Origin: Acidobacteriota bacterium
Lineage (GTDB): Bacteria; Acidobacteriota; Terriglobia; Terriglobales; Acidobacteriaceae
Length of the DNA stretch: 6,349 nt
Assembly (NCBI GenBank): GCA_019510535.1
Contig: JAEKKE010000353.1
Span: 1-6,349 of the forward strand
Direction: 5' to 3'
In this document: one piece after another, positions 5,684 to 6,349 of the stretch
Layout: each line of letters opens with the position of its first letter
How positions within the stretch are numbered: position 1 is the first letter of the stretch
Program-made: the position numbers and the translations under genes
The notes under the pieces: generated by a model
What the model was told of the DNA's origin: nothing
Database searches by the model: none
Seen by the model: only the letters and a program-made list of their open reading frames with translations

Positions 5684-6349
5684 AAGGCAGGTAATAGAAC
5701 GGGTTCGGCAGCTTTACACTCGTCTCGGCCTGTGGCTCTCCAAACAGGTCGCTGTACTGATCTCCGATATTGAGGATCAGCCGATATCCGGCTGTCACAA
5801 TCTTCGCCCTCTGCGCTGATTTGTAGGCAATCGTTGAGGGATATTTTCCCGGTTCCCGTAGATAAAGCTCTTTCCAGCCATGGAAACCCGCCGTCTGCAG
5901 ATTGCGGACCGTCGCCTCGCGTTGTTCTTCCGGACGGCCGGTAATGAAGAAGACCTCCACACCGGCAGCCTGCGCCTTTGTCACCAGGCGCAGCGTTCCC
6001 GGAATCGGTAGCGAGGCCTCCGGAGAAATCACCCACTGGTTGAACATGCTTCCGATGTAGCCGAAGTCCTCACGCTTTTCTTCGCAGTAGGCGGAAAGCG
6101 TTGTCTCATCGATATCCAACACGATCGCCTGCTTTTCTCCCTGCTTGCGTGTCGCAGCGGCATGCTCCAGCACCGCAATCGCACGGTCGTACTGCGCATC
6201 AATATCGGCCCAGTAGCAGCCCGCTCCGGGAACACAGTCATAGTAGTCCGCCAGTTTGTAGCGCTCCAGCGCAAAGTTCGGCACCGGCTCCGTGGAGAGA
6301 AGATAGTGCGGATCGTGCGCCGCCTGTTGCTGCGTCTCGATAAGCTGCT
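5682..6349 (-). CDS. HAD-superfamily acid phosphatase (class B/lipoprotein e(P4)-like), 5' end outside window
   Basis: The frame is open from the right edge to a TAA at 5682-5684, giving about 222 visible codons. A GTG at 6284 is in frame, but residues upstream of it (QLIETQQQAAHDPHYLLSTE) look like real protein, so the start is outside. HAD motifs, numbered from that GTG, are: motif I VLDIDETTLS (55-64, nucleophile Asp57 and acid/base Asp59), motif II FFITGR (112-117, Thr115), a lysine of motif III in the YKSAQRAK region (154-161) and motif IV NIGDQYSDL (172-180). DIDET and the overall order match the acid phosphatase B family (HAD subfamily IIIB), which includes periplasmic or lipoprotein 5'-nucleotidases and plant vegetative storage proteins. 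These hydrolyse phosphomonoesters. The N-terminal signal or lipobox that would show export is not in the window. The gene converges on deoC and shares its terminator. Confidence 0.87.
   Translation of the reverse strand, partial: QLIETQQQAAHDPHYLLSTEPVPNFALERYKLADYYDCVPGAGCYWADIDAQYDRAIAVLEHAAATRKQGEKQAIVLDIDETTLSAYCEEKREDFGYIGSMFNQWVISPEASLPIPGTLRLVTKAQAAGVEVFFITGRPEEQREATVRNLQTAGFHGWKELYLREPGKYPSTIAYKSAQRAKIVTAGYRLILNIGDQYSDLFGEPQAETSVKLPNPFYYLP

Overview
This is a moderately GC-rich bacterial chromosome segment with densely packed housekeeping and carbohydrate genes. No mobile element, CRISPR array, tRNA or rRNA was recognised. The protein styles (an Lgt with a GDGDYG-type motif, a GluP-type sugar porter, an AraJ-like porter) and a tandem CAACTGG heptamer array suggest an Acidobacteriota genome of the Terriglobus/Granulicella/Edaphobacter kind. 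That placement is inference from memory of such genomes, not a search.

Layout. Bases 1-542 (+) hold the 3' part of a SprT-like zinc metalloprotein gene. It converges on lgt (550-1572, -), which encodes prolipoprotein diacylglyceryl transferase. The 3' end of lgt runs through twelve perfect copies of a 7-bp repeat and into degenerate inverted copies of the same heptamer next to the SprT stop. Divergent from lgt is hpt (1643-2263, +), a hypoxanthine/guanine phosphoribosyltransferase. It is followed tail to tail by an AraJ-like MFS porter gene (-, start 3304). Upstream of that porter on the same strand is a GluP/FucP-type sugar porter (3420-4718, -). Divergent from it is deoC (4865-5629, +), which shares a strong bidirectional terminator (5644-5683) with a HAD-family acid phosphatase gene (5682 to beyond the right edge, -).

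Functionally, hpt (purine base salvage), deoC (deoxyribose 5-phosphate cleavage), the HAD phosphatase (possibly a nucleotidase) and the sugar porter loosely fit nucleoside and sugar scavenging. They lie in several transcription units, so a single pathway is only suggested. Lgt is a general envelope enzyme.

Two places deserve attention. First, at about 2141-2150 hpt and the AraJ-like porter gene meet without either native end. Hpt loses its conserved last strand (the LDYxxRYRNLP block) and reads 39 residues into antisense of the porter, while the porter frame reads about 130 residues into antisense of hpt. This looks like a deletion or join (biological or assembly) between two convergent genes. 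Second, the heptamer array has erased the usual lgt stop and added a QLPVASC-repeat tail whose downstream part would change with repeat copy number. I found no convincing undescribed multi-gene system.
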